Shown here piece by piece: positions 1 to 8,251 of a stretch of DNA of 64,000 nt. The stretch comes from Faecalibacter sp. LW9 (lineage in GTDB: Bacteria; Bacteroidota; Bacteroidia; Flavobacteriales; Weeksellaceae), in NCBI RefSeq assembly GCF_034661295.1, contig NZ_CP141062.1, positions 2,976,001-3,040,000 on the forward strand, read 5' to 3'. Made by a program: the position numbers and the translations under genes. Under the pieces are notes generated by a model that searched no databases, had not been told where the DNA came from, and worked only from the letters and a program-made list of their open reading frames with translations. Within the stretch, counting starts at the first letter, position 1, and each line of letters starts with the position of its first letter.

Positions 1-2
1 TG

Positions 3-527
3 GAAGTTACGAGTTACAACGCCAACGAATTAAATAGTTTAAGCCTTTACTCATTATACTATGATTTGAAAGAATTGGATTTACAACCAGGTAATTTAGT
101 GGACGTGGTGTATGGTAATCAAGCAATGCAATATCAGATCCTTCCTTCTACTGCCTATTCTAATCATATAATCTATATAGATTATTGGGGACTGCCACAA
201 ATTTTCGAAATGACGGGCGGTTATTCTTATGTTCCGAAAGAAGAATATAGTACGTTTCGTAACCCAAAGAATCATCAAAAAAATGTAGGTGTAAATGAAG
301 AAATTATTTTAAAATGGAATACGGGATATTACTTCCGAAATGATATTCCAAAAATCAAAGAAATAGCACAATCCAAAGTTTGTTGGTTAGTAAAAAATAA
401 TCAGATTATTGAGATAGTTCCAATTTTCCAAGATTTTGATATGTTTTCGACTGATAATTATTTATACAGCTCCGAGTTAGAATTTTACATAAACGCAGAA
501 GATTATGATACTTGTTTCACAGATTGA
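3..527 (+). CDS. Phage-like structural protein, C-terminal part (gene runs in from the left)
   Basis: The reading frame is open from the first bases of the window, so the true start lies outside; a TTG at 66 is only an internal codon. About 175 residues are visible. No enzyme motif is present; the protein is rich in aromatic and acidic residues, as small phage virion proteins often are. It overlaps the next gene by 23 nt, which indicates translational coupling, and both lie beside a tyrosine recombinase and a tRNA array. I infer a tail or baseplate-associated protein of a Bacteroidota prophage. The family is not recognised by name and function is inferred from context only. Confidence 0.5.
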   Translation, partial: EVTSYNANELNSLSLYSLYYDLKELDLQPGNLVDVVYGNQAMQYQILPSTAYSNHIIYIDYWGLPQIFEMTGGYSYVPKEEYSTFRNPKNHQKNVGVNEEIILKWNTGYYFRNDIPKIKEIAQSKVCWLVKNNQIIEIVPIFQDFDMFSTDNYLYSSELEFYINAEDYDTCFTD

Positions 528-2307
528 TGGATTATTCGAGATTGATTTAATCAATACGAAAATTTCGATTACCGAAGAAAATAACTGGTTTACAGATCGA
601 TTAGTTTCAAGTTCTTCTTTACCCGAAGAATTGCCATACGAAATACATCCGTTTTTTTTGCAATATCAATCAGACAATGCCGAAGATTATGAAGTAGAAT
701 TTGATGTGATTTTTAATGATTTTGGAACGTTACATAAAGCGAAATTCGAAATCATTGCCTTGCATGAATATACTTTTGAATTTTCCATCTTTTATGGTTG
801 GGAAAACTTCCCGAATTGGGATAAAAAATTAATCGAATTAGATTTGCCATTAATCAGTACTGATAATATTTATACGCACGCCAATGCTATCAACGCAACT
901 TTTTATCCAGAAAACGAATATTATTTTCCATGTATTCACACCGAACAATATTCGCAACAAGATTTGAATTATGCTTCATTCAAAGGGAGTTATAATTTAC
1001 AAGATGAAAATGGAAATTTCTATATCAATTCAATGAATGTAGAAGAAAATCAAATTTTTAACTATACTATTCTTCGACCAAATTTATATTGGTTAAGTGT
1101 TTTGAATAAAATTATTTCACAAGCTGGTTACCAATTAGAAGGAGATATAGTGAATGATGATTTTCTTCAAAATTTATTGGTATTGACTTCAAGAAAATAC
1201 GAACAACCGGACCGACCAGAAACGATTGAATGGATAGTTGGATTGGAAAGTTATGTAAAAAAAGGGGTAAAAACTCCACCAAAAGGATATGGAGAATGGG
1301 GACAATGGACATCAGACCAACAAATTTTACATTTCGGAAAATTTCGATTAAAAGGAATAATTAAAAATTGGGATGCGAAATATGTAGATGTTTTTTGTCG
1401 CATTTACTTAGATAATGTACTTATATATTCTAAAAGTGGGAGAAATAATTACGATGTAAATATAGAATTCACAACAAAAACGGAAGGTTCAATTTTACGT
1501 ATTGAAGCGGTAGATTATCAACGAAATGATGAAAAAACAGATTTAAAAATAATTCCGATAGAAGTTTATAATCAAGACGGAAGTATCATTAATTATGTGA
1601 TAGAATCTGCAGTTATAGATCTAAAAAACTCGCTTCCTGATGCACGGCAAGGCGAATTTATTGAAACAACCATGCGATGGTTTAATTACGATTTTACAGT
1701 TACTGGGAATAAAGTTATTATGAATAAAATCGAAAAGATTTTAAGAAGGAAACGTAACGCTGTGGATTGGCGAAAATTCGAAGTAAAGGGGAAAAACAGA
1801 ACGACAGATTCGGGAGATAGTTACTTATTAAAATTCAAAGATCAGTCCAATGAGAAATATGTTTTTTCCCAAGCGTTTGTAACAAAAAATGGAATTCAAA
1901 CTGAGAATTTTAAAACCAACGACAATACCAAAGAAATTGTAATTAATACGATTCCTTTACCTGTAACGTCAAAGAATAATAAACTATCTGCAACAATCAT
2001 CAATGATGATGATTCAACCATTTTAGCTGGATTAAGGAGTAATTCTACAACTGATAATACTACTTTAGAAATGAGTGCGTATTTAATACCAAATATTTAT
2101 GAGTTATGTTATAAAGCTTTTTTAAAGTTTAGAATTATGACGATGCAGTACGAATGGGAGTTTGCTTGTTCATCCGTAGAACTTGAACAATTCGATATTA
2201 AGCGTGAAGTTTTTTGCTATGACAACAACCAATTTATTAAACAAATTACACGCGAAAAATTAAGAGGGCAAGAAGATATTAATGTCCAGACCTATATGAT
2301 TAGATAA
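505..2307 (+). CDS. Large phage-like structural protein (putative tail/baseplate component), 600 aa
   Basis: A 600-residue protein with no signal peptide, membrane segment or catalytic motif that I can see. The beta-rich composition with many Asn, Tyr and Phe residues and the segment ISQAGYQLEGDIVNDDF near residue 210 resemble large tail-associated proteins that I associate with Bacteroidota prophages; this is a recollection of a family look, not a match to a named domain. It starts inside the preceding gene and ends at a palindromic terminator that it shares with the convergent recombinase gene. Being the last gene before the integrase, it would mark the end of the late (structural) module. 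Alternative: a conjugative-element or host surface protein. Confidence 0.5.
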   Translation: MILVSQIDGLFEIDLINTKISITEENNWFTDRLVSSSSLPEELPYEIHPFFLQYQSDNAEDYEVEFDVIFNDFGTLHKAKFEIIALHEYTFEFSIFYGWENFPNWDKKLIELDLPLISTDNIYTHANAINATFYPENEYYFPCIHTEQYSQQDLNYASFKGSYNLQDENGNFYINSMNVEENQIFNYTILRPNLYWLSVLNKIISQAGYQLEGDIVNDDFLQNLLVLTSRKYEQPDRPETIEWIVGLESYVKKGVKTPPKGYGEWGQWTSDQQILHFGKFRLKGIIKNWDAKYVDVFCRIYLDNVLIYSKSGRNNYDVNIEFTTKTEGSILRIEAVDYQRNDEKTDLKIIPIEVYNQDGSIINYVIESAVIDLKNSLPDARQGEFIETTMRWFNYDFTVTGNKVIMNKIEKILRRKRNAVDWRKFEVKGKNRTTDSGDSYLLKFKDQSNEKYVFSQAFVTKNGIQTENFKTNDNTKEIVINTIPLPVTSKNNKLSATIINDDDSTILAGLRSNSTTDNTTLEMSAYLIPNIYELCYKAFLKFRIMTMQYEWEFACSSVELEQFDIKREVFCYDNNQFIKQITREKLRGQEDINVQTYMIR

Positions 2308-2310
2308 AAA

Positions 2311-2336
2311 AATAAGCAGGTTTAAACCTGCTTATT
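2311..2336. terminator. Bidirectional terminator between structural gene and integrase
   Basis: A 26-bp perfect palindrome (AATAAGCAGG then TTTAAACCTGCTTATT) flanked by A-runs on the left and T-runs on the right. It sits between two convergent genes; the stop codon of the integrase at 2322-2324 lies inside it. Confidence 0.8.
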
Positions 2337-3584
2337 TTCATCATTATTGTAAGAATAAACAGAATCAAGTTTATGAATATGTTTATTTTGTTCTGTTTGA
2401 TTATTATGTACATAAATCATCGTCGTTTGTATTTTACGATGACCTAACAATTTTTGCAAGTCAGCAACATTTCCATCTGTTCTAATGTAATTCGAAGCGA
2501 AAGTATGACGAGCGACGTGAAATGATACTCGTTTTCTAATACCAGCTTTTTCTGCAGCTTCTTTTAGAAATTTCAAATTTACTTGATAACAATATTTTTT
2601 ATTCCAATCGATTGATAAAGCAATTCGCTTTGCTCCTTCTGTTAAAGGTAATCGCAAAGGTTCGTTAACCTTACTCATTCTAATAATTATCACATCCTCA
2701 GAGATATTGCTCAATTTAAAATCATGTAAATCTTGATAACGTAAACCAGTGAAGCAACTGAATAAAAATAAACCTAAAGCATGATGTTGGGTATTGGTCA
2801 AGGTTGTTCCGTAGAATGTTTTTAAAAGTTTCCTTACTTCTAAAACCGTTAAATCTACTCTATTACTATCAAATGAACCTACTTTTATTTCCTCCAAATC
2901 AATCTCAAAATGAATTCCTTTTTTTCGTGCTTTTTTAAGGTATTTTTTTATCACCTTAATGTTTCGTGCGATGGTATGCTGAACATTTCCTTTATCTGTA
3001 CAAAACTTACGATAATCATTAAAAAACGAATCATCGATAGAATAGAAAGGTATTTCCTTCCGCCACGTTTCAAGTTTAGTTTTTACAGACTTTAAATAAC
3101 GTGCAGTACCTGGTTTTAAACCTTTTGAATCTTCTGTGATTTCACGATCCATAAAGGCTATAAAATCATAAAAGCTATTAAAATAAGTGTATTCTTCAAT
3201 GAATCTTGAAATAGTCAAAACCTTTAAATCCCTTGCATATCTTGTTTTTATACTTAGAATTTTCTTTTCAATCTGATCAAGGATTTCATTTGTAATGTAG
3301 TCATCATCCGTTTTAGGATTTACACGTTGTTTTTTTTCATTCCATTTCTTTGGATCAACGTATAAATCTTTTATCGGTTCTTTATGTCTTTGGCCTTCGT
3401 GAGATAGCTCCAATAGTAAAACTACTTTTCCATCTTTAGCCCTTACATAATTATGTTTTGTGAACTTGTAGTTCATGGGACGAAAAATATTTTTTTTTCG
3501 TTCCGTTTTCGTGCCGAAAACTTTGGATTGTGCCGATATTTGTATCATTTTTTCCGTTCGTTTGAATATATAATTTATTGGCAA
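2322..3584 (-). CDS. Tyrosine recombinase / phage integrase
   Basis: Site-specific recombinase of the lambda-integrase family, 420 aa from the longest start. The N-terminal arm-binding part and a SAM-like core-binding domain (roughly residues 100-230) precede the catalytic domain. Visible catalytic residues are Arg in GLRYQDL (about 281), His and Arg in HVARHTF (about 357), His in LLGHRKI (about 382) and the nucleophile Tyr in MIYVHN (about 390). Starts at 3548 (MIQISAQ) or 3476 (MNYKFTKH) are also plausible, since related proteins often begin just before the arm-binding motif. The gene begins 33 bp from the 3' end of a tRNA-Arg gene and points away from it, the usual layout for an element integrated at a tRNA 3' end. 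It most likely drives integration and excision of the element to its left. Confidence 0.93.
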   Translation of the reverse strand: MPINYIFKRTEKMIQISAQSKVFGTKTERKKNIFRPMNYKFTKHNYVRAKDGKVVLLLELSHEGQRHKEPIKDLYVDPKKWNEKKQRVNPKTDDDYITNEILDQIEKKILSIKTRYARDLKVLTISRFIEEYTYFNSFYDFIAFMDREITEDSKGLKPGTARYLKSVKTKLETWRKEIPFYSIDDSFFNDYRKFCTDKGNVQHTIARNIKVIKKYLKKARKKGIHFEIDLEEIKVGSFDSNRVDLTVLEVRKLLKTFYGTTLTNTQHHALGLFLFSCFTGLRYQDLHDFKLSNISEDVIIIRMSKVNEPLRLPLTEGAKRIALSIDWNKKYCYQVNLKFLKEAAEKAGIRKRVSFHVARHTFASNYIRTDGNVADLQKLLGHRKIQTTMIYVHNNQTEQNKHIHKLDSVYSYNNDENKQV

Positions 3585-3603
3585 CCAATTATATAAACGT
3601 TTT

Positions 3604-3626
3604 TAAACGAAAATTTGTGATCCAGT
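3604..3626. other. Candidate attachment-site region at the 3' end of tRNA-Arg(TCT)
   Basis: The region spans the 3' end of the first tRNA-Arg and the short spacer towards the integrase start. Integrases of this type usually recombine within the 3' end of the neighbouring tRNA, leaving a short direct repeat at the other end of the element. The partner end is outside the window, so the core cannot be delimited; the same 3' end recurs at 3942, which could confuse the search. Confidence 0.35.
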
Positions 3627-3691
3627 CAGGATTCGAACCTGAGACCTACTGCTTAGAAGGCAGTTGCTCTATCCAGCTGAGCTACTGGACC
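3618..3691 (-). tRNA. tRNA-Arg(TCT), copy 1
   Basis: A 74-nt cloverleaf read on the minus strand. The acceptor stem pairs GGTCCAG with CTGGATC (one G-U pair) and has discriminator A. The anticodon loop CTTCTAA gives anticodon TCT. The T-loop is TTCGAAT. CCA is not encoded. It is the closest tRNA to the recombinase gene. Confidence 0.95.
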
Positions 3692-3721
3692 GATCCAAAC
3701 TTTCTATTGCTAAAATAATTG

Positions 3722-3796
3722 TCGGGGTGGCAGGATTCGAACCTGCGACCTCCTGCTCCCAAAGCAGGCGCGATGACCGGGCTACGCTACACCCCG
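3722..3796 (-). tRNA. tRNA-Pro(TGG), copy 1
   Basis: A 75-nt cloverleaf. The acceptor CGGGGTG pairs fully with CACCCCG and the discriminator is A. The anticodon stem CTGCT/AGCAG closes the loop TTTGGGA, giving anticodon TGG. CCA is not encoded. Confidence 0.95.
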
Positions 3797-3819
3797 AGGT
3801 GTAAAAAATTCAAAAAAAG

Positions 3820-3903
3820 CGGAGAGACAGGGACTCGAACCCTGGCATCGGTTTCCCGATGACAGATTAGCAATCTGCTCCATTACCGCTCTGGCACCTC
3901 TCC
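3820..3903 (-). tRNA. tRNA-Ser(GCT), copy 1
   Basis: An 84-nt class II tRNA with a long variable arm (CATCGG...CCGATG). The acceptor GGAGAGG pairs with TCTCTCC and the discriminator is G, as expected for serine. The anticodon loop TTGCTAA gives GCT. Confidence 0.95.
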
Positions 3904-3941
3904 TAACTCTTTCGAATTATATGTTTATCTACGTTAGATTG

Positions 3942-4015
3942 TGATCCAGTCAGGATTCGAACCTGAGACCTACTGCTTAGAAGGCAGTTGCTCTATCCAG
4001 CTGAGCTACTGGACC
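3942..4015 (-). tRNA. tRNA-Arg(TCT), copy 2
   Basis: Identical by eye to the copy at 3618, displaced by 324 bp. The flanking base pattern also matches, including the short spacer before the next tRNA. Confidence 0.95.
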
Positions 4016-4045
4016 AATCCAAATTTTCTATTGCTAGAATAATTG

Positions 4046-4120
4046 TCGGGGTGGCAGGATTCGAACCTGCGACCTCCTGCTCCCAAAGCAGGCGCGATGA
4101 CCGGGCTACGCTACACCCCG
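4046..4120 (-). tRNA. tRNA-Pro(TGG), copy 2
   Basis: Identical by eye to the copy at 3722, again displaced by 324 bp. The spacer to the tRNA-Arg on its left is near-identical in both units, with only a few differences. Confidence 0.95.
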
Positions 4121-4162
4121 AATTCTCGTAGATAAATAAACTTATTTTTTAATGAACTACTG

Positions 4163-4246
4163 CGGAGAGACAGGGACTCGAACCCTGGCATCGGTTTCCC
4201 GATGACAGATTAGCAATCTGCTCCATTACCGCTCTGGCACCTCTCC
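4163..4246 (-). tRNA. tRNA-Ser(GCT), copy 2
   Basis: Identical by eye to the copy at 3820 but displaced by 343 bp, because the Pro-Ser spacer differs in length and sequence between the two units. This is the promoter-proximal tRNA of the array, which is read right to left. Confidence 0.95.
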
Positions 4247-4393
4247 TAACTTAGCTTCAAATAACAAGCGTTACTTGTTCTAAGCGGTTGCAAATATAGA
4301 ACGGCTTTTCAGTTTACGCAAGTCTTTTTGAAAAAAAATTTAAAAATTTTGGTGTAATTTTGGCTCTACATTAGCTAAATTACAAGTAAAGAA

Positions 4394-5311
4394 ATGAATG
4401 TTAAAGGATTAGTGTTTTTAGGAATTTTATCAATTTTTTCACTTTCCAGCTGCGGAAGTTCGAAAAACATTCCTCAAAAAGTCATTACGAAGATAATTCG
4501 TGATACAGTTATCGTAAATTCTAAAACTGACCAGTACGAAATGACTCGTGCGGCAAAACTAGAAAATTACAAAATCAATAGTGATAATTATCCTGCTGTG
4601 GGGCAAGACGAGCGTACAAGATTCCTAGTGTTGCATTATACAGCCTTAGATAACGAAACATCGATGCGCGTTTTAACGCAACAAGAAGTTAGTGCTCATT
4701 ATCTAATCAATGACATCGACGATGATCAAATCCATTTATTAGTGGATGAAACAAAAAGAGCTTGGCACGCTGGAGTAAGCAAATGGAAAAATTTAGACAA
4801 TTTAAATTTCACTTCTATTGGTATTGAAATAGTCAATCAAGGTTATACTACAAATGCTGGAGTAAAAACACACTATCCTTACCCTGAACATCAGTTTAAA
4901 AAAGTGGGTGCATTAACGCAAAACATTGTTAAACGCTACAATATCTTACCAATCAATGTGGTTGGACATTCTGATATTGCGCCTAGTCGTAAACACGATC
5001 CAGGTCCACTTTTCCCTTGGAAACGCTTATATGATGAATATGGCGTAGGTGCTTGGTACGAAGAAGCTGATAAACAAAACTTTATCACAACTGCTCCCTT
5101 TATTTTTGATGGCGAAATTGTAATTAAAGAATTTCAGACAGAATTAAAAAAGTATGGATATGATGTACAACCAACCGGAATTTGGGATGAGCAAACTAAA
5201 AAAGTGACACAAGCTTTTCAATATCACTTTAATCCGATCAAATATGATGGAATGTTAGATGTTGAAACATGGGCTATAATTAAAGCTTTAAACAAAAAAT
5301 ATAATCCGTAA
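4394..5311 (+). CDS. Lipoprotein N-acetylmuramoyl-L-alanine amidase (Amidase_2) with peptidoglycan-binding domain
   Basis: Predicted to cleave the amide bond between MurNAc and the stem peptide in the periplasm. The N-terminus is a lipoprotein signal ending in LSSC (Cys at about 20). An Amidase_2/AmpD-type domain follows (about residues 65-215), with zinc-ligand candidates His in FLVLHYTA and His plus Asp in VVGHSDIAPSRKHDPGPLFP; the Lys in SRKHDPG is the expected catalytic residue. A PG_binding_1 domain (about 235-300, QTELKKYGYDVQPTGIWDE) completes the protein. It stands alone, 147 bp past the tRNA array, and an IS1182 element begins a few bases beyond its stop codon. The likely role is muropeptide recycling or wall turnover. 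Confidence 0.9.
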   Translation: MNVKGLVFLGILSIFSLSSCGSSKNIPQKVITKIIRDTVIVNSKTDQYEMTRAAKLENYKINSDNYPAVGQDERTRFLVLHYTALDNETSMRVLTQQEVSAHYLINDIDDDQIHLLVDETKRAWHAGVSKWKNLDNLNFTSIGIEIVNQGYTTNAGVKTHYPYPEHQFKKVGALTQNIVKRYNILPINVVGHSDIAPSRKHDPGPLFPWKRLYDEYGVGAWYEEADKQNFITTAPFIFDGEIVIKEFQTELKKYGYDVQPTGIWDEQTKKVTQAFQYHFNPIKYDGMLDVETWAIIKALNKKYNP

Positions 5312-5316
5312 ATTTG

Positions 5317-6874
5317 AAGAGGCTGTCTCAAAAGACAGTCTCTTTTTTTTGTATTTTATCTGATGAATCTAATTTTGTAATTTAATAGTTCAAAATTGAA
5401 TTAAATAAGCAAAAAATGTAAAAATGATGGTAAAATGAACTTTTTTCAGGTGATTTTCGCCATTTTCTTTAAGTTATGAGCAATAGCAAGTAAGCCGACT
5501 TCAATTTCGACTTTATCAACTCCTCTTAACATAAATCGTTTAAAGTTTTTGTTGTGTTTTATTTCGGCAAAAACTGGTTCAACATCGTGACATCTTTGTT
5601 TTCTGAGTTTGATACCTCTCACTGTATTGAGAAGTTTATATGCTTTTTCTCTTATTTTAGCCAGTTTGGGATTGCTCTCTGAAGAAGTAATTTGTCCTGA
5701 TTTTTGATCTTTTCTGAAGTAATTGTATTTTACGTAAGGTTTTATCTTTTTTGATTTAAGCAAGTTATAATTTTCTTCTGAGCCATAGCCCGCATCGGCT
5801 ACAAGCTCTTTTGGAGTTCTATGGTAATGCTGCTCAAAACCTGCTAAATGAGGTTTTAGAGTTTTTGTATCGGTTGGATTATGGTGAATAGAATAATGTA
5901 AAATATACTGTTTATTCGTGGAGATTTGCAGATTATAAGCGGGTTTTAGCTGACCATTTTTCATATGATCTTCTTTCATTCTCATAAATGTAGCATCTGT
6001 ATCGGTCTTAGAGTAAGAATTTCTTTGTTGTAAAATCTCTTCTTGTTTTTTGTATTTTTCTAAATTCTTAGACCAATTTTTCTTTCCATAATTGAGCTTT
6101 TGACGAATCTTTGATGGGATTTTTTTATCTTTCAAAACTTCATTTATCTTATCAATTGTTTGTGTGACTTTTTCAGAATCGATTTCTTTAAATTCAATAT
6201 TTTCTGTGTTTTGAAGCTCTTCTTTTGCTACACTTTCTGCGTAATTCCATAAGTCTTCTAACTGCTCAGAAATTCTAGCTTTGTGTTTTTTAATCGCTCT
6301 TCCCCAAACGAATGTATAGCGATTAGCGTTTGCCTCAATCTTAGTCCCATCAACAAAAGTGGTTGTTAAACTAACGATTCCTTCTTTTTCTAAAAGCAAG
6401 ACTATTTGAGTGAATATAGATTTCAGTTTACCTTTTAATCGCTCGCTACGAAAGCGATTTATCGTATTATGGTCAGGACGATTCATTCCAGAAAGCCACA
6501 TAAAATGAATATTTTCTTTCAGTGCTTGTTCTAATTTACGGCTTGAATAAATATTACTTAGGTAGCCATAAATCAACACTTTCAGAAGCATTTTTGGGTG
6601 ATAAGATGATGTTCCATATGGTTTATAGCTATTAATAAGATTTTTAATTGCTAAACCATCTATTATATTGGAAATAACTCTAACAGGATGCTTTTCTTCT
6701 ATCAACTCCGATAAATTTGGAGGAAAAAGCAAATTTTCTTTGGGATTGTAATCTTTAAAGACTATTTTCGAACTAGTATACACACAGCAATTTAATAAAA
6801 TTGCACCAATTGGGAAAGCTTAGGCTTTCCTTTTTTCTTAAAAAAAAGCTGTCTCACTTTTGAGACAGCCTCTT
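5317..6874 (-). mobile_element. IS1182-family insertion sequence, about 1.56 kb
   Basis: The element is bounded by 18-bp perfect inverted repeats, AAGAGGCTGTCTCAAAAG at 5317-5334 and its complement at 6857-6874. Each end folds further on itself (GCTGTCT with AGACAGC), so it may also act as a hairpin terminator. A second hairpin with a T-run at 6813-6836 (GGAAAGC-TTAG-GCTTTCC) lies upstream of the transposase and would stop transcription crossing the element on the plus strand. No clear target duplication flanks it. It was inserted immediately after the amidase stop codon. Confidence 0.88.
5446..6783 (-). CDS. IS1182-family transposase
   Basis: A full-length 445-aa DDE transposase. The N-terminal DUF772-type helical domain contains HPKMLLKVLIYGYLSNIYSS and the NTINRFRS motif. 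The catalytic domain includes FVDGTKIEANANRY (first Asp) and VADAGYGSEENY (second Asp), followed by the C-terminal FAEIKHNKNFKRFMLRG (Glu). No stop or frameshift is visible, so the enzyme may be active. It lies wholly inside the inverted repeats at 5317 and 6874. The start ATG is 91 bp from the right end, leaving room for its own promoter. Confidence 0.95.
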   Translation of the reverse strand: MYTSSKIVFKDYNPKENLLFPPNLSELIEEKHPVRVISNIIDGLAIKNLINSYKPYGTSSYHPKMLLKVLIYGYLSNIYSSRKLEQALKENIHFMWLSGMNRPDHNTINRFRSERLKGKLKSIFTQIVLLLEKEGIVSLTTTFVDGTKIEANANRYTFVWGRAIKKHKARISEQLEDLWNYAESVAKEELQNTENIEFKEIDSEKVTQTIDKINEVLKDKKIPSKIRQKLNYGKKNWSKNLEKYKKQEEILQQRNSYSKTDTDATFMRMKEDHMKNGQLKPAYNLQISTNKQYILHYSIHHNPTDTKTLKPHLAGFEQHYHRTPKELVADAGYGSEENYNLLKSKKIKPYVKYNYFRKDQKSGQITSSESNPKLAKIREKAYKLLNTVRGIKLRKQRCHDVEPVFAEIKHNKNFKRFMLRGVDKVEIEVGLLAIAHNLKKMAKIT

Positions 6875-6903
6875 TTTTTATACAAACAACACAACAACAA
6901 AAA

Positions 6904-7086
6904 ATGTCAAGTTACATTTACATCAAAAATTTTTATCTTGAAGAGATCCAAACAATCGCTCAAGAATATTTTAACGCCAATTACAACGAAGATTCTCAAC
7001 TGACAGCTGAGATTTTAATGAAAAATTCAAGAACGCACTTTATTCAATTCAATGAAGACTTAGCCATTGAAGAATTGCTCGATTAG
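6904..7086 (+). CDS. Small hypothetical protein, 60 aa
   Basis: Not recognised. It is acidic with no signal peptide or membrane segment (starts MSSYIYIKNFYLEEIQ). The start ATG follows an A/C-rich leader 30 bp from the IS1182 right end, so its original upstream region was probably displaced by that insertion. It precedes another small gene by 66 bp. Composition fits local coding sequence, but the short length keeps confidence moderate. Confidence 0.5.
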   Translation: MSSYIYIKNFYLEEIQTIAQEYFNANYNEDSQLTAEILMKNSRTHFIQFNEDLAIEELLD

Positions 7087-7152
7087 ATCAATACTTTTCA
7101 TTTAAACACTCCAACCAATGAACGTACTACCATCATAGAAGGTTACCTTACC

Positions 7153-7371
7153 ATGCCTTCTGTCGAATATAAGTTTTATTATATCGAAAATGATCTATAC
7201 GCCATCACATCGAACCAACAAACGTATAAAATTGAAGAGCTGGAAGAATTAATACCTGTTGAACCACATGGTATAGCCTACGCAAAGACCAATATTCCAG
7301 CTAAGAATATGCATTCTATGGGAAAAGTACAATTTTACGTACCAAAAAAGAAATGGTGGAAATTATGGTAA
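7153..7371 (+). CDS. Small hypothetical protein, 72 aa
   Basis: Not recognised. The protein has alternating short beta-like segments and a basic, Trp-rich tail (KKKWWKLW), which may contact membrane or nucleic acid; this is speculation from composition. It lies 26 bp before a secreted-protein gene on the same strand and could be cotranscribed with it. No motif allows a functional call. Confidence 0.5.
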   Translation: MPSVEYKFYYIENDLYAITSNQQTYKIEELEELIPVEPHGIAYAKTNIPAKNMHSMGKVQFYVPKKKWWKLW

Positions 7372-7397
7372 AGCAAATGAATTAACACAGAATATAT

Positions 7398-7805
7398 ATG
7401 AAAAATGAGTTGACTTTAATGTTGTTCCTTTGCATGATTTCATTCACACGAGCGCAATTAAGCCACACAACTTATGAAAATAATGCAACTGGATCGAAAT
7501 TGATTTTATCTGCTAACGGCTATTTCCAATACAAAACTTTTGATGGTTTGTTCTATCAATATTTAAGAGGAAAATGGTCAATGGAAAACCAAAACTTAAT
7601 TCTTTCCGAATCCTATTTTGGTGAACAATCTGAAAATAAACATTTTATTTACAAAGCACCAAAATTTGAATATACCATTGGAAAAAGAAGAACAACTTTT
7701 AAAATCAATGAAAATCAATTAATTTTAACCCATCAAGAAATAATGCCTACAAATGCTGGCTTTCAAGCCAATTTGGATGAACAATTTCTTTTGATTAAAG
7801 AATAA
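7398..7805 (+). CDS. Secreted small protein, lipocalin-like pattern, 135 aa
   Basis: Begins with a signal peptide (about residues 1-19, MKNELTLMLFLCMISFTRAQ, likely cut after a T-R-A). The mature part of about 115 residues alternates beta strands with a central GKWSMENQNLILSE, a pattern seen in lipocalin-like or copper-resistance-NlpE-like small beta proteins that Bacteroidota export in numbers. No Cys lipobox is present. It is 6 bp upstream of the VOC gene, so the two are probably cotranscribed. Family assignment is by shape only. Confidence 0.55.
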   Translation: MKNELTLMLFLCMISFTRAQLSHTTYENNATGSKLILSANGYFQYKTFDGLFYQYLRGKWSMENQNLILSESYFGEQSENKHFIYKAPKFEYTIGKRRTTFKINENQLILTHQEIMPTNAGFQANLDEQFLLIKE

Positions 7806-7811
7806 TTTAAG

Positions 7812-8189
7812 ATGAAAATAAACCAATTAGTACCAATTATTTGGACAAAAGATATTCACGCGACAACGACTTTCTACAAAAAGTTAGGATTCAAAATCAA
7901 TGATGAAAACGATGAATTAGTGTGGACAAACATGACAAATGGGGATATCGAAATCAATATCGCTAATCCTGAAGCGGCTGCTGATTTCAAAAAACCTCAA
8001 TTTACAGGAACATTATATTTTAATGTTGAAAATGCGGATGAAGCGTGGGAAGAATTAAAACACAACAAAGTGGTTTACGAAATCGAAACATTTGATTGGG
8101 GAATGCGCGAATTTGCCATCGAAGATAACAACGGATACATCTTACAATTCGGTGAAGAAATCGAATTTGATTACGGAGACGAAGATTAA
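7812..8189 (+). CDS. VOC superfamily (glyoxalase/bleomycin-resistance-like) protein
   Basis: 125 aa with the typical single VOC module: LVPIIWTKDIHATTTFYKKL at the start, then GDIEINIANPEA and the closing NNGYILQFGEEIEFD. Proteins of this size dimerise and bind a metal or a small hydrophobic ligand at the interface. The metal-ligand positions are not complete by eye (the final Glu of QFGEE is present, the usual N-terminal His is not), so enzymatic activity is uncertain and a binding or resistance role is possible. It follows the secreted protein gene closely and has an acidic tail. Confidence 0.8.
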   Translation: MKINQLVPIIWTKDIHATTTFYKKLGFKINDENDELVWTNMTNGDIEINIANPEAAADFKKPQFTGTLYFNVENADEAWEELKHNKVVYEIETFDWGMREFAIEDNNGYILQFGEEIEFDYGDED

Positions 8190-8251
8190 TCCAGAATAAA
8201 AATAATAGTAATCGTATTCTTTCCTACATTTGGAGCGAATACGATTTTTTT

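Larger units (their letters stand above)
3618..4246 (-). repeat. Tandem duplication of the Arg-Pro-Ser tRNA triplet
   Basis: Two head-to-tail units, 3618-3903 and 3942-4246, each containing Arg(TCT), Pro(TGG) and Ser(GCT) in the same order. tRNA sequences are conserved and the Arg-Pro spacer is nearly so (TCCAAA, TTTTCTATTGCTA), whereas the Pro-Ser spacer has diverged. This points to a segmental duplication followed by drift outside the tRNAs. Confidence 0.9.

Noticed and set aside
5317-6874. Target-site duplication for IS1182
   Set aside because: The bases next to the two inverted repeats do not match beyond chance.
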